Source of the DNA: Pagrus major
Lineage: Eukaryota > Chordata > Actinopteri > Spariformes > Sparidae
Length of the DNA: 64,000 nt
NCBI RefSeq assembly: GCF_040436345.1
Contig: NC_133221.1
Coordinates: 18,721,165-18,785,164, forward strand
Direction of reading: 5' to 3'
A model generated the notes under the pieces. It had not been told where the DNA came from. It did not search any database and saw only the letters and a list, made by a program, of their open reading frames with translations. Within the stretch, counting starts at the first letter, position 1. Every line of letters starts with the position of its first letter. Of this stretch, positions 11,472-41,671 are shown one piece after another. Made by a program: the position numbers and the translations under genes.

Positions 11472-13765
11472 CAGTACAGCAGTTTGACGCTGGGCCAGCA
11501 GGGCTGACTGCAAGGGAACACAATGTAGCAGGAAGGCACACTGAGGGAGGTATGTGGAGGAGAAAGCAATCTTTATCCCCAAAAACCACTGAGCTCAACA
11601 GGCCTCTATCTTTCATCCTCTGGCTTCATTTATCTTGGTATAAACAAATCATATTCAAGTTAAAGAACTCGCTTTATTGCTGATTCTTTTACATACATAG
11701 TATACACTTATGCATTTTGATCACATGAAATATTACTTTAGGTGACCCAGTTGGATCAAATTAAGACAGCGACAATCATATGGCAAACATAAAGTCTAAT
11801 ATTTTTCCTCAACATATAGCTCATCGTACATTTACAATTAATACCAGAAGCAGTGGAAGGAAGACATCAAATGTGCCACTAATAGACATGGTTTTACAAA
11901 AGAGGAATGCTCATTTAATTAAGGTCAGTGCTGATATTTACGTGTTGAAAATGATTTAAAAGGCACATTCATACCATGGCCTTAAAGGTATTATCCAGTC
12001 AAACAGACAGTTCTCAGCTGGAATGTGAATGAGCAAATGGAAATTTGGTATCAAATTAACAAAGTTACAGCAGTTTGAAAATGTCTTGTGTGAAAGTGGC
12101 TTCTTCTCCTCAACATTTTAAGTATAGCCTGTTATCTTTAACATAACATCTTAATCTGCTGTTAGCACATTAAACATGCCTTTGGTTTACACTGGTGCAG
12201 GAGAAGCGTTTTTAGGGCGAGTGTTGAATGCCAACAGCAAGAGTCAGGAATTCAAAAGGCACTGAGCCTTTCACAGGCTATTACAAACTCTTAAAATAAA
12301 CAACATTGGGTCATACTGTTTAGCGAACAAGTACAATATTTCATCACTGTACTGTAATGAAAAGGATGACTGGATGTTACCTTTTAGGGCATGTATGCAG
12401 ATACCATTCAATGAGGTTACTCAAAGGAGTGATTTGTAAGGAATGGCCAGAATTCAAAGGTAGCTCCAAAAATACAAGGGGCAGCATAACTGCTTACTGC
12501 TACTCATTATACTCTTTGACTGTAGCAATTAGCTGTTGTTAGCAAGTAGCTCATATCTTTGAAGCTAAGTAGCCCTAAACGCTGACAGTAGTCTGCCCAC
12601 ACTGAAATCTTGGATCATGGGGGGAACATGGCTGAACATCAGACTGAGAGATTGATGGAGGTCAATAAGTGGTCGAGTGACAAAGTAAGGAGGCGATTTA
12701 CAGTGTCTCCAGTCAGGACTATGACTCCGGGAACGAGAAGACATCGCAGACCGGGACGGGAGAGGCGTGAAGCGGCAGAGAGCGAGAGTCAGGCATCAGC
12801 AGCGAGACGGGCATGTAGAGTTGGAATATTTTCACATCTTACTGAGGATTTATTTAGACCAAATCAGAGATGATTGTGGAAACTGTGTCGGTGAGTTTTA
12901 AGTCATTTGTGTCAAGTTTGAATGAAGTGTGTTTTAGGATAAACGAGGCAATTAAGCTTGTCTTAGTACTGACAGAAGCTGAATACTGGTATTTTCTGTT
13001 TAGTGAGCAGGAGTACAATTTTTTTTTTAACATTTAGGGAAGTAGGGAACTCGCAGCTGACATACATCTTCCAGCTGAAACTACGATAGTCCTCTTGAGG
13101 TACAAAGTGGTATTACGGGACAGGACGACCCCAGGCTAGCTGGTTAGCATGCAACTTCATTATACAATTTTGCAACGCAGTACATATAGATGTCTTTGAC
13201 ATAACGTCAACACTGTTGTTTATTCACAGTCTGTTGATAATGTTTTAATTCTGGCCATATCTTACATATTGCCCCTTTAATGCATGTACAACAAACATTT
13301 CTAAAATCAAGTACATTACAATAACGAGTTTGTTTTGGCTCATGGAATGTATAATAAAATGTTAATGTCATTAACAGATAAAACAAAATTCAGTTCCATT
13401 CTTCCGGCCATCTTTTGGCACTGTGCGTAGGGTAAACAAACAAATCAACAGCTCTGTGATCTAGTAACAGAAGCATTAGCAACTAAATGAGTACATACAC
13501 ATGAAAGCATGCAAGCAGGCTTTTCTCTTTAAAACACGTGACAAGACAAGTAAAATGTTAGTTGGTTATACGTTGTATGTTCCCTACATGTCTTACTCTT
13601 ATTTTTCATATGTAACACCATGTCTGAAGTGCTATTAATAAGTTACATTCAGCATAAGTAAAATAATTCCTTCGTTTTGTAGCAATTTAGAAAATAAAAT
13701 AGATATCTCTGTTTATCCCAGGGCAACTGTGTGTTGAGGATCACACCATCAGTCAGACAGTCTCA
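11472..13765 (-). other. ahcyl1: hsp70 upstream flank and probable ahcyl1 3'UTR
   Basis: The ahcyl1 stop codon is at 13766-13768. The minus strand reads AATAAA at 11678-11673, which would give a 3'UTR of about 2.1 kb; earlier cleavage sites are possible. A transposon-like insert occupies 12421-13281. If the distal signal is used, ahcyl1 ends about 200 bp before the hsp70 heat-shock elements. Confidence 0.5.
12421..13281. mobile_element. Inverted-repeat element in the ahcyl1 3'UTR region, family C
   Basis: The left end (tcaaaggagtgatttgtaag then gaatggccagaatt) matches the reverse complement of the right end (aattctggccatatcttaca then tattgccccttta) over about 36 positions with a few mismatches. 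The element is about 860 bp. Its middle (12700-12830) is GC-rich and holds an 87-codon open frame with no recognisable domain. Confidence 0.65.
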
Positions 13766-32230
<18,465 letters not shown>

Positions 32231-32752
32231 CGCATCCAGGTGACAGTGACACTGTTACAGGAGAAAGAGGAGAAGCCGGTGCCGGACTCAGTGCACACTA
32301 ACGTTAGCTTCTTGCTCTCGTCGTTAAGCTTCGTGGATTAAAATCACCGAAGCACGCTGAAGCACTCGGACAAGACCTCGGCGATTAGTAGGCTGCTTCA
32401 GGAGAGATTAACCTGTTATCTAGCTTCACTACTTTGTAAAAGAGCGGGTCCTCCAGGTCTGCTGTCATCCACAGACGGCAACATCTCCGGCAGGAGGGGG
32501 CGGTTTGTTGAGGGTGTCACCTGAGCCCGTGGGCAGTGTGTAGGCGGTGATAGTCCGGTCAGCGCCGCGCTCAAGCAACGGCACATTCAAAATGGCGTCA
32601 GCTCAGGTTAATTAACTTGGCAGGATATATTAGTTTGGTTTGTTGGCTTGCTACTTGTCAGTCAGTTCTGTTATTTCCTTAGCTGCCTAACTGTGAAGCC
32701 CGGAGTTGAGTCTCCCAGGAGGATGAGTACAAGTCCCGCCTCCTTCGCTATG

Positions 32753-32800
32753 ATTGGCTGACCGTGGTACCTACGTTTACAATCTGAAGCGTCTGATTGG
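32753..32800 (-). promoter_or_regulatory. Paired CCAAT boxes, ahcyl1 promoter
   Basis: ATTGG occurs at 32753-32757 (within tgattggctg) and at 32796-32800 (within ctgattggtc). On the gene strand both read CCAAT in the same orientation, 43 bp apart. They are candidate NF-Y sites. Confidence 0.55.
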
Positions 32801-33143
32801 TCGGCCGTGCTTTGGACGGTTTTAACCTGGGAGGTCTAACTCAGGGCAAAATCAATACTTTTTGTCCCATAGCCTCCAAGAATTTCAATTAACTGTGCTC
32901 CTTTGTTATGTAACGTTTGACAAATGATTTAAATGACGACTACACACCCAATTTAAATGGTCTTTGCTCAGAATCATTGATTTAGATAATATAATGCTAT
33001 CAAACAGTTACATTACATGTACTCAAAGGTAGTATGTACCCCAGAACATATTTGAAGTACTCTATATAGTTACTAGATACTTTAGATTTTGAAGATTGAC
33101 ATTTTAAGCACAAAATATACACATTTATTTTTGAAATAATAAT

Positions 33144-33145
33144 AA

Positions 33146-33228
<83 letters not shown>
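33144..33228. repeat. (AT)n microsatellite
   Basis: About 85 bp of nearly pure AT with one G interruption at 33171. It lies in the gap between the ahcyl1 promoter and the nfya 3' end. Confidence 0.97.
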
Positions 33229-33232
<4 letters not shown>

Positions 33233-33495
33233 CATTGTTATTGATTAAACTACCTAAAAGCATATTAATGGGGACATATTATGCTCATTTTTAGTTTCAT
33301 AGTTTTATTTTGGGTTACTACTAGAACAGGTTTACAATATAGGCTGTTTTAGCTCCCATCGCTTTGAGGATATCCCTCATGGGTCGATGAGTTTAAATTG
33401 ACAAAAAATGCAAATGAAGAAAGCACAAATAACCTTGAGTCACATATTAAAATTTAATAGACATAGATTTCATGAATATGGTGTCCAACCTTTTT

Positions 33496-33501
33496 TTTAT
33501 T
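33496..33501 (-). promoter_or_regulatory. nfya poly(A) signal (candidate)
   Basis: The minus strand reads AATAAA about 0.9 kb past the nfya stop codon. Other AT-rich hexamers are near, so this is the likeliest but not the only candidate. Confidence 0.45.
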
Positions 33502-34406
33502 AGCAAAATAATAATATCATTGCAGAATTGCATCTGATGGGTAAAAAAATCTATCTACAATGAAAAACAACCAAAACACTTTAGGCGGACTCACCAATGA
33601 AGAAGTAACTACATAGATAGAATATGAAATATGATGCAACACCAAGTCATTTTTTCTTACAAACACTATTTCTAACCACAAAATTGTATAAAATGCATCC
33701 ACGGAATTGGGTAAATTAGTAAGCACATCCGAATAACACTGGGGATGAAAAGAATTTCTGTACAATATCTTCACATTTGTATCACATTTCAGTTTTTGCT
33801 CAGTGGACACAGATTGAATGTATGGTGCCGAGTCCATCCCCCCACAGTACAGGGGTTGAAATAAACCAAATGTCAAAATACAGGCCATCACATAAAAGAC
33901 AAAGGACACAAGTGTAGCATCAACGCTCGAGTGTCTCTGAAAAAAAATCTGTACCATTTACAAAAAATATTTAAAGCAACAAGGAACCACTAGCGACAAA
34001 TTCTCATCTTTTACCAGCCCAGGGTGTGACAGAGTATGGCCTCACTGCCTTCATTTCCTCTGTTGGACTAGCCCTGGCAATCCATAACTTCATGTCTCAT
34101 TATTGTCCAAATCCTTACAAAAAAATAAAAAACTGGTCCTAAGTGCTTGACCAGTTAAGATGAACGTGGAAGCATCCTCCATTTTAAAAGAAGACAGGAG
34201 CAGTCCACATGGCCAGCTCCCTGGAAGACCCCTGAAGGAGTAGAGAGATAACAGAAGAAACCCAGTGGCAGTGCTGTGGTCTGGGGTGTGTGATGGTGGG
34301 GCAGGAGGGAGTGAGAGGAGAAGGTGCTGCAGATGGGTTAACTAGGATGAAGAGTCTCAGGCAGGGTAGAGTTCACGGGCAGAAGTGATGATCACCGGCA
34401 ACGGTG

Positions 34407-37400
34407 CTACGAGACTCGGATCATCTGAGCCACCGTCTCATCTGCTGCTGCCTGAGCTGCCTCCTGCTGTTGCTGCAACAGAGGAGGAGAAAGGACCATT
34501 ATTAGAGATGCAACAATTACTGAATTAATCGTTTAGTCGATCAATCATTTTGGTAATTTTCAAGCAACATTGATGGCTTTTTGTATTGTTTTTTTGGTCA
34601 TTTATGATAGTAAATAAGTATTTTGATTTTGGGCTCTGTAAAAGCATGGTAAGTGTGACATTTTATAGACTAAAGGATAATTTGATTAATCCTAAATAAT
34701 TAGAAGAAGAATAAATAATGAAAATAATCGTCTGTTGTAGCCCTTATTATTCTAATTAATTAAATCTTTCAACGGAAGTTGGGCAGTTTGAAGTGCTTTG
34801 TTGGCAGTTTATAACATATTTACAGGCCTGAGTCAGTATGTATATTGTAATGACAAAATGACAGGGCTGGGCGATATGACCTAAAAGTAGTATTGCGACA
34901 TTTTTAGGCTATATGGCAATACATAATATATATTTCGACAAATCCTAGGACTGGTCAACAAAATCAAATATGACAAAAAAATTTTACCATAATATCGATA
35001 TTTTGAAAATATTGTAGGAATGACTACGGATACTTAAAAAAATATTAACACAATGAGATTTTTGATAATAATCATCAGTAATGTGGATATAATGTGTACT
35101 GCAGCCATTAAAACCAGGAAAAGACAACACTTATACCTAATATATTGATCCAAAATCTAAGATGATGAGTAGTCTCATATTACGATAACAATAAAATATC
35201 AATACATTGCCCAGCCCTACTGAGTGATGATGTAGGTGATGCTTACTACACACAGCTTCTTACCTGTGCCAGGGCCAAGGCCATTTCCTCCTTGTCCTTG
35301 GGTGAAAAGAAACGTCCTCCGTCTCCTCGCTTACGCTGCATAGCGTGACGGTGGCGAGACTCGTGTAGGTATTTCTGCCAGAAAGAGAGAGTGGATGTAT
35401 TGGATGATTGCCAGTTTAAACACTTTAAATACACTGTGCCACCTCTGTGCCAGTACTGGTTGATAGGTAATCTCCTTCTGAGATCACATGGGTAGATAGC
35501 ACTACAGCACTAAACTGTGCAGTTTGTAAAACATCTATGAGGGATTTTTTGATATTGCCCATAAATTAAATGACTCTTTGTAATGTAGAAGGGTTGGAAA
35601 CAAGGACTTACCCTCCTTTCTTTGGGGATCTTGCCCTCAGCCTCCAGCTTGGCCCGGGCCTGTCTTCGCTTCAGGATGCGATGATACTGTTTGGCATTGA
35701 CGTACAGGGGTTCCTCCTCAAGCATCTCGGCCCCTGGCAGGGGGATACGCTGCATGGCTGGAACTGCACCACCTCCAGGCACCATCTGATAGAGGGAGAG
35801 ACACAGAGAGGGATATAGTGCTTAGAACATCAGACAGGAAAAGTATCAAGATACTGACACAAACAAGCAGTTACTGTGCAAATAGTTAAGTCATTATCGC
35901 ATCTACCTTTGGGCCTTTATTCAAAACTGATATACGATACTGCATCATTATACAGCTTTCACCTTAATAGGCTCACGTTAGCACAACCACACAGGTGTTT
36001 TCAGTCATTCAAGCCGAATAGACTTTTCTACCTGCTGAAACTGGGTGGAGTAATGCTGGGAAGGAGCCTGAATTACTAAGAATCATAAAGTTCAAGTTTT
36101 CCCATCCTAACAAGCACAGTAGAGGTGAAGGAGATGTCAATCAAACACAGTCTGTAAACACCCACAGTCTTGAGAAAAGGTCTACTCAGGCAAAATAAGT
36201 GAAAACACCAGTGTGGGTGCACAACGGGTGTAAAATAAATATAGTCATGTTCACATCATGGTTCAACAAACTGAACTGAAACTAGACCAAAGCAAAAATG
36301 TTCTATAATGTTGCTTGAGAAGTTTCATGGCTATTTTTCTCAGCTTTTTGATAAAATCATCCAATTCAGACAAAACATCTAAGTATAACCAGATTCATTC
36401 CTCATGTCATCACAATACGATTCCACTAAAAGAAAAGAAACACATTAATAAATCAGATTCTACAGTTTCACAATGGCAATTGTAATTAGCACAAAATTAT
36501 AAATTGACTAACTACATTTGGTGCTCTTAAATGCTCCTCCACCACAAAACACACCCCTGTGTGAGTCTAGATCTAAAAAAAAAAAAAGGTAAAGAGATGC
36601 TGGGTACCTCTGCACAGGGTCTTACCATGACCATTCCACCTGCATTGACCATGTTACCAGAGACGGGCAGGGTGACGGTCACAGTGCCTTGGCCGCTGTT
36701 GGTAGTGTTGGTGTTAGCACCCCCTGCCTGTACGATCTGGGCACCTGCCAAGCTGGCAGCTGGAATTGTGATCATTCCTGCAAACACATTATCATCACAG
36801 TTCTTATTCCAAAAGACAACTCCACAGTGCTCTCGTTTAAAAGGTCTACAAAGCAGAAGGCAAACACAAGAGGTAGGAGAAAACTGAGTTTACCCTGCTG
36901 CAGGACAGTGCCATCTGCATTGACAGGCTGGTAGACGATGGTTTGTCCGTCAGCCGTCTGTGCCACCTGCTGGCCCTGCACGCTGATCTGCTGCCCCTTT
37001 GTGACCCCGAGAAAGGAGAGAAGACACTCAGTAATCACATTAGTAATAAACTGGTCAAATGGCCACTCAACTGGTCAGAATTAAACACCTGGTTCTGTCC
37101 AGCTGTGATGGCTGTCTGTGGCTGCTGGATGATGATCTGCTGGGGCTGACCCTGCTGACCCTGGAGCTGGAGAGTCTGACCGCCCTGCAGCTGGATCTGA
37201 CCTGGCTGCACCAGCTGGATCTACACATGGACACAGGACACAGATTGGCCTCAGTCCATTTTTCAATTAAATAGTAAGTTCAGAACATCACAGAATAGTT
37301 TCATTTACATTTATCTGCACTGATCTCAAACATCTACACATACATACTCAAAGGAAAACATCTTTTGGGCACTTTAGATAAGAGAAACTTGCAAAAAACA

Positions 37401-39179
37401 CTTCCACCTGCACTGCAAATTCTAAATCAATTCAATGTTACAGAAACACACATTTAAGAGGCATTTTTTAGACACCGTTATTTGCTTAGCACCCAAAGTC
37501 ATGTCTCCAGATACCTTATGACCATCTTACAGTCCAAAATCCAAACACTCTTAATTTACTATCAGAAATGACAAAGAAGCAGCAAATCTTTATATTTTAG
37601 AAGATGAAACCTGCAAATGTTGCAACCTCATTTTTGCTTGAAAAATGACAAAGGATTAATCAAACTCATCAGAATAGTTTGCAATTAATTTTGTTTCCCC
37701 AGTCACAATATGCTTCTCATACTAAATTGCACCAACCCTTATCGTCTAACAATCCCATTCCACAGAGAACACTGTGTCCTGGCACAGGATAATGTGCTAT
37801 AATTTGAATACAGATATTAATCTAGTAACTGATCCTCATCCCTTACCTGCTGTAGTCCCTGGGCTCCAGATACAGGCACCTGCATTATGGTTTGACCCTG
37901 ACCCCCCGACATGGCCTGCACCATTATGGGCTGCCCCGATGATGTGATGAGCTGCCCACCGCTCACCTGGACCATCAGAGGCTGTCCTTGGACCTACAGA
38001 GAGACACAGAACTCCGTTATAGGAGCACTAGCAGCGTCTGTTACCTCAGTACCCCTCATGTGTGACGCAGAGGACCACAAGCAAATGATATCAAACCGGG
38101 AACATCCAGGATACCACATTATGGATAGAAGTGTTTGATGATTTGCCATCATTCTTTTCTTCTGGGATGTACAATAATGAAAACATCCAGTTCCATTGTG
38201 AATCCAAACTATAGCCCATTAACAGTATATCCTCAAATATACAAAACCTCTGCTTTCATTGGTTTTGTATTTAATGGAATACTGCTTCGGGGGTTTAGTT
38301 TATTTCAACTTGATTTGCTTAAAAGAACAAGCGTCCACATCAGAGACCACAATGGATGACTGATAGTATGTGGCAGCAGTTGTACCATAGGAAGAAATGC
38401 AAGAGGGAGGGAACCCACTGACATTTCACAACAGGATGATAATAATAGCTAGATGATGAGAAGTGACAGCAACCAATGACTATGGATTCATGCTGTTCAA
38501 AGCCGGTTCTTTCTGCTAACTAATGGCTTTCAGCTCCACCGGGAAGAACACTGTCTGACTTACAAAACTTGCTTTTCGAAAGCAGGAGAAGAACACAACT
38601 CAAACAGTAGTCTGTTGACAGTCATATGAGAGCATAAGCGGAAACCTGAGGTGGACACACAACACACTGTGCTGAGGAACATGCAGTTCAGGCAGCTGTA
38701 AGACATGCTGGGGGGGAGAGAGGATGAACCAAACAGCACTGAGATGGGTCATGGAAAACAGCCCTACAACAGAGTTGTAACATGCAAACTCGCAGGCTGT
38801 AACACGGTCATGACACTGACACAGGCCGGCGGTGACACCACTACCTGGAGTGTCTGAACCTGCTGGCCTGAGGCCGTCACCACTGGCGCCTCTGTTTGCA
38901 GCTGCACAGCCGTCACTGTGCCCTGTGCCTGCAGGCAAGGCAGGACAATACAGTCTCAGGCAGCTTATTATCAGGGAAATGGACTGGATGTGGAATCCAC
39001 TGGGAGGCTTTAATGCTGGGTACCTGTTATCTTACAGCTGACGGTATAGCAAACATTTTTATTAAGACCAAATGTACCTGAGTGAATTGTGAGCTCACCT
39101 GCTGTTGGATCTGTCCATTGGATGTCTGCACAACTATCTGCTCCCCGGTTGTAGTGGTGGCAGTGGTGTACTGCTCCAT
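34407..39179 (-). CDS. nfya: Nuclear transcription factor Y subunit alpha
   Basis: Nine coding exons join to 349 residues (human 347): 39179-39099, 38928-38845, 37993-37847, 37220-37089, 36996-36894, 36777-36626, 35785-35612, 35374-35264, 34472-34407. NF-YA is the sequence-specific subunit of the NF-YA/B/C trimer that binds CCAAT boxes. The N-terminal two thirds is a Gln- and Ser/Thr-rich activation region (MEQYTTATTTTGEQIVV...). The A1 helix that docks the NF-YB/NF-YC dimer is at about 256-283 (EEPLYVNAKQYHRILKRRQA) and the DNA-contacting A2 at 292-313 (KYLHESRHRHAMQRKRGDGG). The human A2 has HAMARKR, so one Ala is Gln here. The tail is QMIRVS. Exon 2 (84 bases, in frame) is the counterpart of the 28-residue cassette that separates the human long and short isoforms. 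A non-coding 5' exon is likely, because an acceptor-like CTGAAG precedes the start codon near 39204. Confidence 0.95.
34505..34745. mobile_element. Short inverted-repeat element, family D
   Basis: Starts near 'gagatgcaacaattactgaattaatcg' and ends near 'gaaaataatcgtctgttgtag'. It lies in the last nfya intron. Confidence 0.6.
34862..35219. mobile_element. hAT-like short element, AGGGCTGGGC ends
   Basis: The left end CAGGGCTGGGCGATATG pairs with the right end CATTGCCCAGCCCTA. Ends of the form CAGGGCTGGG are typical of hAT-family elements. It is about 357 bp with no coding capacity, in the last nfya intron. I could not see a clear 8-bp target duplication. Confidence 0.65.
37535..37705. mobile_element. 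Partial family D element
   Basis: Carries 'cagtccaaaatccaaacactcttaatttactatcagaaatgac' and decayed family D sequence in the nfya intron between exons 3 and 4. Both ends are lost. Confidence 0.45.
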
Positions 39180-40586
39180 CGCTTGTTATTATCACGGTCC
39201 TCTCTTCAGACAAAAGACAAACATACAATATTAGCTCATGTATATTTATATCTATTAGCTCCTATTTAAAGGTGCGAACCACGTCGTACGTGTCCATCCA
39301 GAAAAAACAAATAAGGTTGTAGTCCTGACCGACCCTCACCCACTGTTAACGTTAGCTAAATATGGAAACATTAGCGGCCTTTTTCACTTCCAACACTTAT
39401 ATATTTGTACATGTGAAATGTTATGTCTGAAATTAAGAGGTGATACATGTATCCCACGCTTGGTAAAATAACGTGAGGGCAGAGGCTACGTTGCTTTAAC
39501 AGGGTGTTTTGGTGAGAGCTAACAGGGCTACCGTCAGTTTTAGCTAACTGTTAGCTAGCGTAAAAAGCGTGGTAAATGCCAGAAAGCATACAAGGAGGAT
39601 AGTTAACAGGTAACAATGCTTAGGTCGGTCTTTAGGTGGGTTGTTGTTTATTATAACTGATGATGAGTTGCTGGGCAGCGTTTAGACAGACTGGACCCTG
39701 CTATTATCAACCCTCCCTTTGTTTGAGAGTCGATATTTAAGCTAACTAGCTAAGGTTAGCTCGGGCTTGTCGCCCACCATAGATCATGTTTCCACACAGG
39801 AGCCAACATAGCGAACAACAAGTTATTTGCAGCCTAACCAGCCTGGGACGCAGCGGTCGGAATCAAACTGCCATTCGATTTTTTTGCATTTAGCAGGGTT
39901 AGTAATTTGGTTGGTCCGTAGCAAACCAATCCGTGCTGACAACTACCAATGCCTTCAATCGGGTCTCCCTTACCGTATCTCCGCTGTCCGGTTTCCCTCT
40001 GATTGGCTCCAGTACAGCTCGCTAAAGCCCAATCAACAAAGTGAGCGGACAAAATGGCGCAAATGAAACAACGGCGCCTGGGAGGAGGTGCGCAGCTGCG
40101 TGACACATGGACAGACGGGGACAGGGTAGGGTGCAGCTCCCGTGGCGGCCGGCAGATGTCGCCATTTAGCTACATGTCTTGTCCCCTTTGGCAGATCCCT
40201 GGGGGTATATTATTACTTCTATTTATCTATTCATCGCATTATTTAGAGGCGAAACATACAGTAGATGTTTAATCATGCAGTGTCTGTGTTTCGTGTTACA
40301 AGTGAACCTATTTGTTCAGTTCAGGTTCATTTAATAACTGCACCTCCGCGCCGGTAGGGGGCAGTACCGCACCCCCTCTCTGTGTTGTGAAGGGGATGTT
40401 TGCGGAAGTACGTCCATCCACGAGTTTCAAGGGGGTTTGAGGCAACTGTCGAGGGAACTGGTGAACGCGGCTTCTGTGTTGACAGTTTGACGACTAAACG
40501 TGTCAGTAAACGTGTGTCTGACTTCCTCTTCGGCAAAACAAGCCAATGCTATCCGCTCAGAAAGGGAGGACACAGCATCTGTGAGC
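39180..40586. promoter_or_regulatory. Divergent nfya / ngrn upstream region
   Basis: nfya leaves to the left and ngrn to the right from this 1.4-kb gap between start codons. CCAAT boxes at 39926-39930 and 40029-40033 (plus strand) and 40002-40006 (minus strand) mark a probable shared promoter core near 40.0 kb. A CTCF-like motif lies at 40351-40364. GC content rises between 39.96 and 40.45 kb. No TATA box was seen. Confidence 0.55.
40351..40364 (+). promoter_or_regulatory. CTCF-like motif upstream of ngrn
   Basis: CCGGTAGGGGGCAG fits the vertebrate CTCF core (CCnSYAGRGGGCR). It is 223 bp before the ngrn start codon and on the ngrn side of the CCAAT cluster, where it could separate the two divergent units. 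Confidence 0.4.
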
Positions 40587-41671
40587 ATGGCTCGACCTCT
40601 CCAGCTCCTCTCCCTCCTCTGCAGGCTCGGTGCTCGGTCAGTGCCTCCATCAGCTTCTGTTAACAGCTGTCGATCTGCAAGCAAAGGTGCCAGCAAGGCA
40701 TGGATGGGACGCAGCCCTGTACACAGGGACAGGGTGTCAGACAGAGATGAGATGTTTGATGAGGAGCAGGATGATGTAGAAGACAAACTCCAGGCCTTGG
40801 CTGAGTGAGTGTCTGCAGGAGTAATCACATTATTATAGTGTAGGAAGAAAAAAGTGTGTAAGATTTCTGTACAATCCCTCACTCTTGTGTTTTTCAGTGA
40901 AGAGATAAAGAGGCGGAGGACTGTGAAGTATCATATACTGAGGAGGCAGATGACTCCACCAGGAGCCCCACAGAGGAAGCTAACCTGGGATGCTATTGAG
41001 CAGATCAGGTGAGGAGCTCTCCAGAGAAATATCTTTTCTGTCTTCGATGTAACTGCACAATTGAGGACTTGATATGAAATGTTACTTTCAGATATCTGAA
41101 GAAAGAGCAACCAGATGAGTGGACAGTGGAGCGTCTGGCTGAGGGCTTCTCTGTCACCCCTGATGTCATCTGGAGAGTCCTCAGGAGCAAGTTCATCCCC
41201 CCTCTTGAGAAAAAAGCCAAGCAGGATGCTAAAGTAATGGCTGGACTCCATCAGCAGGTGCTGCCTTCAGGTGCTGGGAGCGGGCTAAAGCTGCCTGGAC
41301 ACCACACACCAGCTGCACTCCCACCTGGAGCTAGAGAAGGAGCAGTGGTGCCTGTGGCTGAGCAGACTCTGATGCTGCGAGGTGAAGGCTCAGCATCCCC
41401 GGCCAAGAGTCCTGCCCCAGTTACTGTTCTGCCCACCCAGCTCAGAGCCGGTTTGAGTAAAGATGCCCCAGTCACAGGATACACAGAAGAGGACAGCAGC
41501 ACTGACACAAACCCCACAGAGGAGGACAGAGAGGATGAGGAGAGCTGGGATGGACAGGTGATGACCGAAGAAGAACTGGAGGAGTATATGAAAACGGAGA
41601 AGCCGCCTCCTGTCGTGCAAGTTGGAAAAGACTTCTTCGATGCAGAGGGCAACTTTTTGTATAGAATCTGA
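40587..41671 (+). CDS. ngrn: Neugrin, mitochondrial rRNA-maturation factor
   Basis: Three coding exons, 40587-40804, 40898-41008 and 41092-41671, join to 302 residues (human 291). The family signature is clear: RRQMTPPGAPQRKLTWDAIE, then QIRYLKKE, RLAEGFSVTPDVIWRVLRSKF, and the C-terminus FFDAEGNFLYRI. Neugrin is a mitochondrial protein needed for 16S rRNA assembly and pseudouridylation with RPUSD4. The N-terminus MARPLQLLSLLCRLGARSV is Arg/Leu-rich without acids, as expected for a mitochondrial presequence. The start was chosen at 40587; the frame is open 29 codons upstream, but the presequence-like stretch begins here. The long third exon holds a poorly conserved, acidic linker (DEESWDGQVMTEEELEEY) before the tail. 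It ends tail-to-tail with sort1. Confidence 0.93.

Larger units (their letters stand above)
32231..33495. other. ahcyl1 5'UTR/promoter and intergenic region
   Basis: GC-rich sequence from 32231 to about 32830 should hold the 5'UTR and promoter of ahcyl1. No TATA box was seen. Two CCAAT boxes lie at its upstream edge. Beyond that come AT-rich DNA, an (AT)n tract and the nfya poly(A) region. Confidence 0.6.

Noticed and set aside
12610-12873. 87-codon basic frame in the ahcyl1 3'UTR region
   Set aside because: It lies wholly inside an inverted-repeat element, has no recognisable domain, and its GC-rich core explains the open frame.
33000-33263. 87-codon frame rich in alternating Ile-Tyr
   Set aside because: It is the translation of the (AT)n microsatellite.
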